64,000 bases of DNA from NCBI GenBank assembly GCA_964020085.1, contig OZ026600.1, positions 11,505,348-11,569,347 on the forward strand, read 5' to 3'. Below, in pieces: positions 36,901 through 50,200 of this stretch; position 1 is the first letter of the stretch, and the number at the start of each line of letters is the position of its first letter. Source of the stretch: Micromussa lordhowensis. Taxonomy: Eukaryota > Cnidaria > Anthozoa > Scleractinia > Lobophylliidae. A program made the translations under genes and the position numbers. Under the pieces are notes generated by a model, which worked only from the letters and a program-made list of their open reading frames with translations, was not told where the DNA came from and searched no databases.

Positions 36901-39634
36901 TTTGCCAAGGACACCTAAATCGGCCATTTTCTGAGATTTTGCCAAGGGCGGACCAAGGGAAAATGCTCAAAAAAGTAGGCCGACTATAGGGGCCTCAAAA
37001 ACACCCTGGCGCAAATTGCATCATCTCCTAATTGGTATGCGCTTGAAGTGCAATCAAAGGAACACATTTTGCTGCAAACCGCGGCTCCAAAAGTGCCCGT
37101 AGAGCCGAGTTATGACAAATTTGCCAAGGACACCTAAATCGGCCATTTTCTGAGATTTTGCCAAGGGGGGACCAAGGGAAAAGGCTCAAAAAAGTAGGCC
37201 GACTATAGTGGCTTCAAAAACACCCTGGCGCAAATTGATCATCTCCTAATTGGTATGCGCTTAAAGTGCAATCATAGGAAAACATTTTGTTGCAAACCGC
37301 AGCTCCAAAAATGCCCGTGAAGCCGAGTTATGACAACTTTGCCAAGGACACCTAAATCGGCCATTTTCTGAGATTTTGCCAAGGGGGGACCAAGGGAAAA
37401 TGCTCAAAAAAGTAGGCCGACTATAGGGGCTTCATAAACACCCTGGCGCAAATTGCATCATCTCCTAATTGGTATGGGCTTGAAGTGCAATCATAGGAGA
37501 ACATTTTGCTGCAAACCGCGGCTCCAAAAGTGCCCGTAGAGCCGAGTTATGACAAATTTGCCAAGGACACCTTAATCGGCCATTTTCTGAGAATTTGCCA
37601 AGGGCGGACCAAGGGAAAATGCTCAAAAAAGTAGGCCGACTGTAGGGGCTTCAAAAACACCCTGGCGCAAATTACATCATCTTCTAATTGGTATGAGCTT
37701 GAAGTGCAATCATAGGACAACATTTTGTTGCAAACCGCGGCTCCAAAAGTGCCCGTAGAGCCGAGTTATGACAAATTTGCCAAGGACACCTAAATCGGCC
37801 ATTTTCTGAGATTTTGCCAAGGGGGGACCAAGGGAAAATGCTCAAAAAAGTAGGCCGACTATAGGGGCTTCAAAAACACCCTGGCGCAAATTGCATCATC
37901 TCCTAATTGGTATGCGCTTGAAATGCAATCATAGGAGAACATTTTGCTGCAAACCGCGGCTCCAAAAGTGCCCGTAGAGCCGAGTTATGACCAATTTGCC
38001 AAGGACACCTAAATCGGCCATTTTCTGAGATTTTGCCAAGTGGGGACCAAGGGAAAATGCTCAAAAAAGTAGGCCGACTATAGGAGCTTCATTAACACCC
38101 TGGCGCAAATTGATCATCTCCTAATTGGTATGCGCTTAAAGTGCAATCATAGGAAAACATTTTGTTGCAAACCGCAGCTCCAAAAGTGCCCGTGAAGCCG
38201 AGTTATGACAACTTTGCCAAGGACACCTAAATCGGCCATTTTCTGAGATTTTGCCAAGGGGGGACCAAGGGAAAATGCTCAAAAAAGTAGGCCGACTATA
38301 GGGGCTTCATAAACACCCTGGCGCAAATTACATCATCTCCTAATTTGTATGCGCTTGAAGTGCAATCATAGGAGAACATTTTGCTGCAAACCGCGGGTCC
38401 AAAAGTGCCCGTAGAGCCGAGTTATGACAAATTTGCCAAGGACACCTAAATCGGCCATTTTCTGAGATTTTGCCAAGGGGGGACCAAGGGAAAATGCTCA
38501 AAAAAGTAGGCCGACTATACGGGCTTCAAAAACACGCTTGCGCAAATTGCATTATCTCTTAATTGGTATGCGCTTAAAGTGCAATCATAGGAGAACATTT
38601 TGCTGCAAACTGCGGCTCCAAAAGTGCCCGTAGAGCCGAGTTATGACAAATTTGCCAAGGACACCTAAATCGGCCATTTTCTGAGATTTTGCCAAGGGGG
38701 GACCAAGGGAAAATGCTCAAAAAAGTAGGCCGACTATAGGGGCTTCATAAACACCCTGGCGCAAATTGTATCATCTCCTAATTGGTATGCGCTTGAAGTG
38801 CAATCATAGGAGAACATTTTGCTGCAAACCGCGGCTCCAAAAGTGCCCGTAGAGCCGAGTTATGACAAATTTGCCAAGGACACCTTAATCGGCCATTTTC
38901 TGAGATTTTGCCAAGTGGAGACCAAGAGAAAATGCTCAAAAAAGTAGGCCGACTATAGGGGCTTCATAAACACCCTGGCTCAAATTGCATCATCTCCTAA
39001 TTGGTATGCGCTTGAAGTGCAATCATAGGAACACATTTTGCTGCAAACCGCGGCTCCAAAAGTGCCCGTAGAGCCGAGTTATGACAAATTTGCCAAGGAC
39101 ACCTAAATCGGCCATTTTCTGAGATTTTGCCAAGGGGGGACCAAGGGAAAATGCTCAAAAAAGTAGGCCGACTATAGGGGCTTCAAAAACACCCTGGCGC
39201 AAATTGCATCATCTCCTAATTGGTATGCGCTTGAAATGCAATCATAGGAGAACATTTTGCTGCAAACCGCGGCTCCAAAAGTGCCCGTAGAGCCGAGTTA
39301 TGACAAATTTGCCAAGGACACCTAAATCGGCCATTTTCTGAGATTTTGCCAAGGGGGGACCAACGGAAAATGCTCAAAAAAGTAGGCCGACTATAGGGGC
39401 TTCAAAAACACCCTGGCGCAAATTGCATCATCTCCTAATTGGTATGCGCTTGAAATGCAATCATAGGAGAACATTTTGCTGCAAACCGCGGCTCCAAAAG
39501 TGCCCGTAGAGCCGAGTTATGACAAATTTGCCAAGGACACCTAAATCGGCCATTTTCTGAGATTTTGCCAAGTGGGGACCAAGGGAAAATGCTCAAAAAA
39601 GTAGGCCGACTATAGGGGCTTCATAAACACCCTG
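33943..39634. repeat. 25-mer HOR, second copy with one inserted 218-bp monomer (26 monomers)
   Basis: The order of 28469-33942 is followed at a shift of 5474 bp until about 38040, then at 5692 bp from 38321 on. The 218-bp difference is one extra monomer (38103, TTGATCATC type). Differences from the first copy are few: GGCCTCAAAA near 36993, TGACCAATTT near 37989, CTTAAAG near 38573. The low divergence suggests this is one of the youngest large duplications here. Confidence 0.87.
38103..38320. repeat. Inserted 218-bp monomer in the second 25-mer copy
   Basis: This TTGATCATC-type monomer has no counterpart at the matching point of the first copy (32410 runs straight into 32629). The preceding monomer ends with GTGGGGACC, AGGAGCTTC and CATTAACACC, unlike its partner at 32410. 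The insertion therefore came with a replaced right half, as expected for an exchange with another part of the array. Confidence 0.75.
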
Positions 39635-39694
39635 GCGCAAATTGATCATCTCCTAATTGGTATGCGCTTAAAGTGCAATCATAGGAAAACATTT

Positions 39695-39708
39695 TGCGGG
39701 AAACCGCA
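39695..39708. other. 5-bp stem with GAAA loop, in three monomers
   Basis: TGCGG-GAAA-CCGCA forms a perfect stem-loop with a GNRA-type loop. The same 14 bases are at 43186-43199 and 50629-50642, always in the 218-bp subfamily. Sister monomers read TTTGTTGC here and lack the stem. Confidence 0.75.
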
Positions 39709-42698
39709 GCTCCAAAAATGCCCGTGAAGCCGAGTTATGACAACTTTGCCAAGGACACCTAAATCGGCCATTTTCTGAGATTTTGCCAAGGGGGAACCAA
39801 GGGAAAATGCTCAAAAAAGTAGGCCGACTATAGGGGCTTCATAAACACCCTGGCGCAAATTACATCATCTCCTAATTTGTATGCGCTTAAAGTGCAATCA
39901 TAGGAGAACATTTTGCTGCAAACCGCGGCTCCAAAAGTGCCCGTAGAGCCGAGTTATGACAAATTTGCCAAGGAAACCTTAATCGGCCATTTTCTGAGAT
40001 TTTGCCAAGGGGGGACCAAGGGAAAATGCTCAAAAAAGTAGGCCGACTATAGGGGCTTCAAAAACACCCTTGCGCAAATTGCATTATCTCTTAATTGGTA
40101 TGCGCTTGAAGTGCAATCATAGGAGAACATTTTGCTGCAAACCGCGGCTCCAAAAGTGCCCGTAGAGCCGAGTTATGACAAATTTGCCAAGGACACCTTA
40201 ATCGGCCATTTTCTGAGAATTTGCCAAGGGCGGACCAAGGGAAAATGCTCAAAAAAGTAGGCCGAATGTAGGGGCTTCAAAAACACCCTGGCGCAAATTA
40301 CATCATCTTCTAATTGGTATGAGCTTGAAGTGCAATCATAGGACAACATTTTGCTGCAAACCGCGGCTCCAAAAGTGCCCGTAGTACCGAGTTATGACAA
40401 ATTTGCCAAGGACACCTAAATCGGCCATTTTCTGAGATTTTGCCAAGGGGAGACCAAGGGAAAATGCTCAAAAAAGTAGGCCGACTATAGGGGCTTCAAA
40501 AACACCCTGGCGCAAATTGCATCATCTCCTAATTGGTATGCGCTTGAAGTGCAATCATAGGAGAACATTTTGCTGCAAACCGCGGCTCCAAAAGTGCCCG
40601 TAGAGCCCAGTTATGACAACTTTGCCAAGGACACCTAAATCGGCCATTTTCTGAGATTTTGCCAAGGGGGGACCAAGGGAAAATGCTCAAAAAAGTAGGC
40701 TGACTATAGGCGCTTCAAAAACACCCTGGCGCAAATTGCATCATCTCCTAATTGCTATGCACTTGAAGTGCAATCATAGGAGAACATTCTGCTGCAAACC
40801 GCGGCTCCAAAAGTTCCCGTAGAGCCGAGTTATGACAAATTTGCCAAGGACACCTAAATCGGCCATTTTCTGAGATTTTGCCAAGGGGGGACCAAGGGAA
40901 AATGCTCAAAAGTGTAGGCCGAATATAGGGGCTTCATTAACACCCTGGCGCAAATTACGTCATCTCTTAATTGGTATGCGCTTGAAGTGCAATCATAGGA
41001 GAACATTTTGCTTCAAACCGCGGCTCCAAAAGTGCCCGTAAAGCCGAGTTATGACAAATTTGCCAAGGACACCTAAATCGGCCATTTTCTGAGATTTTGC
41101 AAAGGGGGGACCAAGTGAAAATGCTCAAAAAAGTAGGCCGACTATAGCGGCTTCAAAAACACCCTGGCGCAAATTCCATCATCTCCTAATTTGTATGCGC
41201 TTGAAGTGCAATCAAAGGAACACATTTTCCTGCAAACCGCGGCTCCAAAAGTGCCCGTAGAGCCGAGTTATGACAAATTTGCCAAGGACACCTAAATCGG
41301 CCATTTTCTGAGATTTTGCCAAGGGGGGACCAAGGGAAAAGGCTCAAAAAAGTAGGCCGACTGTAGTGGCTTCAAAAACACCCTGGCGCAAATTGATCAT
41401 CTCCTAATTGGTATGCGCTTAAAGTGCAATCATAGGAAAACATTTTGTTGCAAACCGCAGCTCCAAAAATGCCCGTGAAGCCGAGTTATGACAACTTTGC
41501 CAAGGACACCTACATCGGCCATTTTCTGAGATTTTGCCAAGGGGGGACCAAGGGAAAATGCTCAAAAAAGTAAGCCGACTATAGGGGCTTCAAAAACACC
41601 CTTGCGCAAATTGCATTATCTCTTAATTGGTATGCGCTTGAAGTGCAATCATAGGAGAACATTTTGCTGCAAACCGCGGCTCCAAAAGTGCCCGTAGAGC
41701 CGAGTTATGACAAATTTGCCAAGGACACCTTAATCGGCCATTTTCTGAGAATTTGCTAAGGGCGGACCAAGGGAAAACGCTCAAAAAAGTAGGCCGACTG
41801 TAGGGGCTTCAAAAACACCCTGGCGCAAATTACATCATCTTCTAATTGGTATGAGCTTGAAGTGCAATCATAGGACAACATTTTGCTGCAAACCGCGGCT
41901 CCAAAAGTGCCCGTAGAGCCGAGTTATGACAAATTTGCCAAGGACACCTAAATCGGCCATTTTCTGAGATTTTGCCAAGGGGAGACCAAGGGAAAATGCT
42001 CAAAAAAGTAGGCCGACTATAGGGGCTTCAAAAACACCCTGGCGCAAATTGCATCATCTCCTAATTGGTATGCGCTTGAAGTGCAATCATAGGAGAACAT
42101 TTTGCTGCAAACCGCGGCTCCAAAAGTGCCCGTAGAGCCGAGTTATGACAACTTTGCCAAGGACACCTAAATCGGCCATTTTCTGAGATTTTGCCAAGGG
42201 GGGACCAAGGGAAAATGCTCAAAAAAGTAGGCCGACTATAGGGGCTTCATAAACACCCTGGCGCAAATTGCATCCTCTCCTAATTGGTATGCGCTTGAAG
42301 TGCAATCATAGGAGAACATTTTGCTGCAAACCGCGGCTCCAAAAGTGCCCGTAGAGCCGAGTTATGACAAATTTGCCAAGGACACCTTAATCGGCCATTT
42401 TCTGAGAATTTGCCAAGGGCGGACCAAGGGAAAATGCTCAAAAAAGTAGGCCGACTGTAGGGGCTTCAAAAACACCCTGGCGCAAATTACATCATCTTCT
42501 AATTGGTATGAGCTTGAAGTGCAATCATAGGACAACATTTTGTTGCAAACCGCGGCTCCAAAAGTGCCCGTAGAGCCGAGTTATGACAAATTTGCCAAGG
42601 ACACCTAAATCGGCCATTTTCTGAGATTTTGCCAAGGGGGGACCAACGGAAAATGCTCAAAAAAGTAGGCCGACTATAGGGGCTTCAAAAACTCCCTG

Positions 42699-42906
42699 GC
42701 GCAAATTGCATCATCTCCTAATTGGTATGCGCTTGAAATGCAATCATAGGAGAACATTTTGCTGCAAACCGCGGCTCCAAAAGTGCCCGTAGAGCCGAGT
42801 TATGACAAATTTGCCAAGGACACCTAAATCGGCCATTTTCTGAGATTTTGCCAAGGGGGGACCAACGGAAAATGCTCAAAAAAGTAGGGGCTTCAAAAAC
42901 ACCCTG
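42699..42906. repeat. 208-bp monomer with an 11-bp deletion
   Basis: GTAGG joins straight to GGCTTC near 42888, so 11 bp around CCGACTATAG are missing. This is the only indel larger than 1 bp in the window. The AGG/GGG context at both ends fits slippage between short repeats. The deletion shifts the minus-strand frame and so opens a different short ORF from that of other monomers. The copies at 39416 and 50350, which share ACCAACGG-type neighbours, do not have it. Confidence 0.9.
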
Positions 42907-43125
42907 GCGCAAATTGCATCATCTCCTAATTGGTATGCGCTTGAAATGCAATCATAGGAGAACATTTTGCTGCAAACCGCGGCTCCAAAAGTGCCCGTAG
43001 AGCCGAGTTATGACAAATTTGCCAAGGACACCTAAATCGGCCATTTTCTGAGATTTTGCCAAGTGGGGACCAAGGGAAAATGCTCAAAAAAGTAGGCCGA
43101 CTATAGGGGCTTCATAAACACCCTG

Positions 43126-46100
43126 GCGCAAATTGATCATCTCCTAATTGGTATGCGCTTAAAGTGCAATCATAGGAAAACATTTTGCGGGAAACCGCAG
43201 CTCCAAAAATGCCCGTGAAGCCGAGTTATGACAACTTTGCCAAGGACACCTAAATCGGCCATTTTCTGAGATTTTGCCAAGGGGGGACCAAGGGAAAATG
43301 CTCAAAAAAGTAGGCCGACTATAGGGGCTTCATAAACACCCTGGCGCAAATTACATCATCTCCTAATTTGTATGCGCTTAAAGTGCAATCATAGGAGAAC
43401 ATTTTGCTGCAAACCGCGGCTCCAAAAGTGCCCGTAGAGCCGAGTTATGACAAATTTACCAAGGACACCTAAATCGGCCATTTTCTGAGATTTTGCCAAG
43501 GGGGGACCAAGGGAAAATGCTCAAAAAAGTAGGCCGACTATAGGGGCTTCAAAAACACCCTTGCGCAAATTGCATTATCTCTTAATTGGTATGCGCTTGA
43601 AGTGCAATCATAGGAGAACATTTTGCTGCAAACCGCGGCTCCAAAAGTGCCCGTAGAGCCGAGTTATGACAAATTTGCCAAGGACACCTTAATCGGCCAT
43701 TTTCTGAGAATTTGCCAAGGGCGGACCAAGGGAAAATGCTCAAAAAAGTAGGCCGAATGTAGGGGCTTCAAAAACACCCTGGCGCAAATTACATCATCTT
43801 TTAATTGGTATGAGCTTAAAGTGCAATCATAGGACAACATTTTGCTGCAAACCGCGGCTCCAAAAGTGCCCGTAGAGCCGAGTTATGACAAATTTGCCAA
43901 GGACACCTAAATCGGCCATTTTCTGAGATTTTGCCAAGGGGAGACCAAGGGAAAATGCTCAAAAAAGTAGGCCGACTATAGGGGCTTCAAAAACACCCTG
44001 GCGCAAATTGCATCATCTCCTAATTGGTATGCGCTTGAAGTGCAATCATAGGAGAACATTTTGCTGCAAACCGCGGCTCCAAAAGTGCCCGTAGAGCCCA
44101 GTTATGACAACTTTGCCAAGGACACCTAAATCGGCCATTTTCTGAGATTTTGCCAAGGGGGGACCAAGGGAAAATGCTCAAAAAAGTAGGCTGACTATAG
44201 GCGCTTCAAAAACACCCTGGCGCAAATTGCATCATCTCCTAATTGCTATGCACTTGAAGTGCAATCATAGGAGAACATTCTGCTGCAAACCGCGGCTCGA
44301 AAAGTTCCCGTAGAGCCGAGTTATGACAAATTTGCCAAGGACACCTAAATCGGCCATTTTCTGAGATTTTGCCAAGGGGGGACCAAGGGAAAATGCTCAA
44401 AAGAGTAGGCCGAATATAGGGGCTTCATTAACACCCTGGCGCAAATTACGTCATCTCTTAATTGGTATGCGCTTGAAGTGCAATCATAGGAGAACATTTT
44501 GCTTCAAACCGCGGCTCCAAAAGTGCCCGTAAAGCCGAGTTATGACAAATTTGCCAAGGACACCTAAATCGGCCATTTTCTGAGATTTTGCAAAGGGGGG
44601 ACCAAGTGAAAATGCTCAAAAAAGTAGGCCGACTATAGCGGCTTCAAAAACACCCTGGCGCAAATTCCATCATCTCCTAATTTGTATGCGCTTGAAGTGC
44701 AATCAAAGGAACACATTTTCCTGCAAACCGCGGCTCCAAAAGTGCCCGTAGAGCCGAGTTATGACAAATTTGCCAAGGACACCTAAATCGGCCATTTTCT
44801 GAGATTTTGCCAAGGGGGGACCAAGGGAAAAGGCTCAAAAAAGTAGGCCGACTGTAGTGGCTTCAAAAACACCCTGGCGCAAATTGATCATCTCCTAATT
44901 GGTATGCGCTTAAAGTGCAATCATAGGAAAACATTTTGTTGCAAACCGCAGCTCCAAAAATGCCCGTGAAGCCGAGTTATGACAACTTTGCCAAGGACAC
45001 CTACATCGGCCATTTTCTGAGATTTTGCCAAGGGGGGACCAAGGGAAAATGCTCAAAAAAGTAAGCCGACTATAGGGGCTTCAAAAACACCCTTGCGCAA
45101 ATTGCATTATCTCTTAATTGGTATGCGCTTGAAGTGCAATCATAGGAGAACATTTTGCTGCAAACCACGGCTCCAAAAGTGCCCGTAGAGCCGAGTTATG
45201 ACAAATTTGCCAAGGACACCTAAATCGGCCATTTTCTGAGATTTTGCCAAGGGGGGACCAAGGGAAAATGCTCAAAAAAGTAGGCCGACTATAGGGGCTT
45301 CATAAACACCCTGGCGCAAATTGCATCATCTCCTAATTGGTATGCGCTTGAAGTGCAATCATACGACAACATTTTGCTGCAAACCGCGGCTCCAAAAGTG
45401 CCCGTAGAGCCGAGTTATGAAAAATTTGCCAAGGACACCTTAATCGGCCATTTTCTGAGAATTTGCTAAGGGCGGACCAAGGGAAAACGCTCAAAAAAGT
45501 AGGCCGACTGTAGGGGCTTCAAAAACACCCTGGCGCAAATTACATCATCTTCTAATTGGTATGAGCTTGAAGTGCAATCATAGGACAACATTTTGCTGCA
45601 AACCGCGGCTCCAAAAGTGCCCGTAGAGCCGAGTTATGACAAATTTGCCAAGGACACCTAAATCGGCCATTTTCTGAGATTTTGCCAAGGGGAGACCAAG
45701 GGAAAATGCTCAAAAAAGTAGGCCGACTATAGGGGCTTCAAAAACACCCTGGCGCAAATTGCATCATCTCCTAATTGGTATGCGCTTGAAGTGCAATCAT
45801 AGGAGAACATTTTGCTGCAAACCGCGGCTCCAAAAGTGCCCGTAGAGCCCAGTTATGACAACTTTGCCAAGGACACCTAAATCGGCCATTTTCTGAGATT
45901 TTGCCAAGGGGGGACCAAGGGAAAATGCTCAAAAAAGTAGGCTGACTATAGGCGCTTCAAAAACACCCTGGCGCAAATTGCATCATCTCCTAATTGCTAT
46001 GCACTTGAAGTGCAATCATAGGAAAACATTCTGCTGCAAACCGCGGCTCGAAAAGTGCCCGTAGAGCCGAAGTATGACAAATTTGCCAAGGACACCTAAA

Positions 46101-47284
46101 TCGGCCATTTTCTGAGATTTTGCCAAGGGGGGACCAAGGGAAAACGCTCAAAAGAGTAGGCCGAATATAGGGGCTTCATAAACACCCTGGCGCAAATTAC
46201 GTCATCTCCTAATTGGTATGCGCTTGAAGTGCAATCATAGGAGAACATTTTGCTTCAAACCGCGGCTCCAAAAGTGCCCGTAGAGCCCAGTTATGACAAC
46301 TTTGCCAAGGACACCTAAATCGGCCATTTTCTGAGATTTTGCCAAGGGGGGACCAAGGGAAAATGCTCAAAAAAGTAGGCTGACTATAGGCGCTTCAAAA
46401 ACACCCTGGTGCAAATTGCATCATCTCCTAATTGCTATGCACTTGAAGTGCAATCATAGGAAAACATTCTGCTGCAAACCGCGGCTCGAAAAGTGCCCGT
46501 AGAGCCGAAGTATGACAAATTTGCCAAGGACACCTAAATCGGCCATTTTCTGAGATTTTGCCAAGGGGGGACCAAGGGAAAACGCTCAAAAGAGTAGGCC
46601 GAATATAGGGGCTTCATAAACACCCTGGCGCAAATTACGTCATCTCCTAATTGGTATGCGCTTGAAGTGCAATCATAGGAGAACATTTTGCTTCAAACCG
46701 CGGCTCCAAAAGTGCCCGTAAAGCCGAGTTATGACAAATTTGCCAAGGACACCTAAATCGGCCATTTTCTGAGATTTTGCCAAGGGGGGACCAAGGGAAA
46801 ATGCTCAAAAAAGTAGGCCGACTATAGGGGCTTCAAAAACACCCTTGCGCAAATTGCATTATCTCTTAATTGGTATGGGCTTGAAGTGCAATCATAGGAG
46901 AACATTTTGCTGCAAACCGCGGCTCCAAAAGTGCCCGCAGAGCCGAGTTATGACAAATTTGCCAAGGACACCTAAATCGGCCATTTTCTGAGATTTTGCC
47001 AAGGGGGGACCAAGGGAAAATGCTCAAAAAAGTAGGCTGACTATAGGCGCTTCAAAAACACCCTGGCGCAAATTGCATCATCTCCTAATTGGTATGCGCT
47101 TGAAGTGCAATCATAGGAGAACATTTTGCTGCAAACTGCGGCTCCAAAAGTGCCCGTAGAGCCGAGTTATGACAAATTTGCCAAGGACACCTAAATCGGC
47201 CATTTTCTGAGATTTTGCCAAGGGGGGACCAAGGGAAAATGCTCAAAAAAGTAGGCCAGCTGTAGGGGCTTCAAAAACACCCTG
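43126..47284. repeat. 16-mer HOR second copy and its extension (19 monomers)
   Basis: Monomers from 43126 to 45094 match 39635 onward at a shift of 3491 bp. At 45095-45532 one extra monomer is present, so the shift becomes 3710 by 45533. From 45971 the order departs into GCTATGCAC and ATTACGTC types, with a two-monomer tandem duplication (45971-46408 and 46409-46846). The last monomer (47066) is a junction into the third 25-mer copy, with GTAGGCCAGCTG near 47261. Confidence 0.8.
45971..46846. repeat. Two-monomer (438 bp) tandem duplication
   Basis: The pair GCTATGCAC/GCCGAAGTATG then ATTACGTC/CTTCAAACC occurs at 45971 and again at 46409. The inner ATTACGTC monomer (46190) ends like the GCCCAG/GGCTGAC type, so it is chimeric. 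The same structure occurs at 52538-53413, which means the duplication predates the 6567-bp shift copy. Confidence 0.8.
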
Positions 47285-50200
47285 GCGCAAATTCCATCAT
47301 CTCCTAATTGGTATGCGCTTAAAGTGCAATCATAGGACAACATTTTGCTGCAAACCGCGGCTCCAAAAGTGCCCGTAGAGCCGAGTTATGACAAATTTGC
47401 CAAGGACACCTAAATCGGCCATTTTCTGAGCTTTTGCCAAGGGGGGACCAAGGGAAAATGCCCAAAAAAGTAGGCCGACTATAGGGGCTTCATAAACACC
47501 CTGGCGCAAATTGCATCATCTCCTAATTGGTATGCGCTTGAAGTGCAATCATAGGAGAACATTTTGCTGCAAACCGCGGCTCCAAACGTGCCCGTAGAGC
47601 CGAGTTATGACAAATTTGCCAAGGACACCTTAATCGGCCATTTTCTGAGAATTTGCCAAGGGCGGACCAAGGGAAAATGCTCAAAAAAGTAGGCCGACTG
47701 TAGGGGCTTCATAAACACCCTGGCGCAAATTGCATCATCTTCTAATTGGTATGAGCTTGAAGTGCCATCATAGGAGAACATTTTGCTGCAAACCGCGGCT
47801 CCAAAAGTGCCCGTAGAGCCGAGTTATGACAAATTTGCCAAGGACACCTAAATCGGCCATTTTCTGAGATTTTGCCAAGGGGAGACCAAGGGAAAATGCT
47901 CAAAAAAGTAGGCCGACTATAGGGGCTTCAAAAACACCTTTGCGCAAATTGCATCATCTCCTAATTGGTATGCGCTTGAAGTGCAATCATAGGAGAACAT
48001 TTTGCTGCAAACCGCGGCTCCAAAAGTGCCCGTAGAGCCCAGTTATGAAAACTTTGCCAAGAACACCTAAATCGGCCATTTTCTGAGATTTTGCCAAGGG
48101 GAGACCAAGGGAAAATGCTCAAAAAAGTAGGCTGACTATAGGCGCTTCAAAAACACCCTGGCGCAAATTGCATCATCTCCTATTTGCTATGCACTTGAAG
48201 TGCAATCATAGGAGAACATTCTGCTGCAATCCGCGGCTCCAAAAGTGCCCGTAGAGCTGAGTTATGACAAATTTGCCAAGGACACCTAAATCGGCCATTT
48301 TCTGAGATTTTGCCAAGGGAGGACCAAGGGAAAATGCTCAAAAGAGTAGGCCGAATATAGGGGCTTCATAAACACCCTGGCGCAAATTACGTCATCTGCT
48401 AATAGGTATGCGCTTGAAGTGCAATCATAGGAGAACATTTTGCTTCAAACCGCGGCTCCAAAAGTGCCCGTAAAGCCGAGTTATGACAAATTTGCCAAGG
48501 ACACCTAAATCGGCCATTTTCTGAGATTTTGCAAAGGGGGGACCAAGTGAAAATGCTCAAAAAAATAGGCCGACAATAGCGGCTTCAAAAACACCCTGGC
48601 GCAAATTGCATCATCTCCTAATTGGTATGCGCTTGAAGTGCAATCATAGGAGACCATTTTGCTGCAAACCGCGGCTCCAAAAGTGCCCGTAGAGCCCAGT
48701 TATGACAAATTTGCCAAGGAGACCTAAGTCGGCCATTTTCTGAGATTTTGCCAAGGGGGGACCAAGGGAAAATGCTCAAAAAAGTAGGCCGAATATAGGG
48801 GCTTCATAAACACCTTTGCGCAAATTGCATCATCTCCTAATTGGTATGCGCTTGAAGTGCAATCATAGGAGAACATTTTGCGTCAAACCGCGGCTCGAAA
48901 AGTGCCCGTGGAGCCCAGTTATGACAACTTTGCCAAGGACACCTAAATCGGCCATTTTCTTAGATTTTGCCAAGGGGGGACCAAGGGAAAATGCTCAAAA
49001 ATGTAGGCTGACTATAGGCGCTTCAAAAACACCCTGGCGCAAATTGCATCATCTCCTAATTGCTATGCACTTGAAGTGCAATCATAGGAGAACATTCTGC
49101 TGCAAACCGCGGCTCCAAAAGTGCCCGTAGAGCCCAGTTATGACAACTTTGCCAAGGACACCTAAATCGGCCATTTTCTGAGATTTTGCCAAGGGGGGAC
49201 CAAGGGAAAATGCTCAAAAAAGTAGGCCGACTATAGGGGCTTCAAAAACACCCTGGCGCAAATTGCATCATCTCCTAATTGGTATGCGCTTGAAGTGCAA
49301 TCAAAGGAACACATTTTGCTGCAAACCGCGGCTCCAAAAGTGCCCGTAGAGCCGAGTTATGACAAATTTGCCAAGGACACCTAAATCGGCCATTTTCTGA
49401 GATTTTGCCAAGGGGGGACCAAGGGAAAAGGCTCAAAAAAGTAGGCCGACTATAGTGGCTTCAAAAACACCCTGGCGCAAATTGATCATCTCCTAATTGG
49501 TATGCGCTTAAAGTGCAATCATAGGAAAACATTTTGTTGCAAACCGCAGCTCCAAAAATGCCCGTGAAGCCGAGTTATGACAACTTTGCCAAGGACACCT
49601 AAATCGGCCATTTTCTGAGATTTTGCCAAGGGGGGACCAAGGGAAAATGCTCAAAAAAGTAGGCCGACTATAGGGGCTTCATAAACACCCTGGCGCAAAT
49701 TGCATCATCTCCTAATTGGTATGCGCTTGAAGTGCAATCATAGGAGAACATTTTGCTGCAAACCGCGGCTCCAAAAGTGCCCGTAGAGCCGAGTTATGAC
49801 AAATTTGCCAAGGACACCTTAATCGGCCATTTTCTGAGAATTTGCCAAGGGCGGACCAAGGGAAAATGCTCAAAAAAGTAGGCCGACTGTAGGGGCTTCA
49901 AAAACACCCTGGCGCAAATTACATCATCTTCTAATTGGTATGAGCTTGAAGTGCAATCATAGGACAACATTTTGTTGCAAACCGCGGCTCCAAAAGTGCC
50001 CGTAGAGCCGAGTTATGACAAATTTGCCAAGGACACCTAAATCGGCCATTTTCTGAGATTTTGCCAAGGGGGGACCAAGGGAAAATGCTCAAAAAAGTAG
50101 GCCGACTATAGGGGCTTCAAAAACACCCTGGCGCAAATTGCATCATCTCCTAATTGGTATGCGCTTGAAATGCAATCATAGGAGAACATTTTGCTGCAAA

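Larger units (their letters stand above)
39635..43125. repeat. 16-monomer HOR unit (3491 bp), first copy
   Basis: Sixteen monomers start with the TTGATCATC/TTTGCGGG monomer and repeat at 43126. Two are 218 bp (39635, 41386) and one is 208 bp (42699), which gives 3491 bp. Markers include AAAGTTCCCG near 40810, CATTAAC near 40934, ATTTTCCTGC near 41225, TTTGCTAAGG near 41752 and AAAACGCTC near 41774. Confidence 0.85.
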
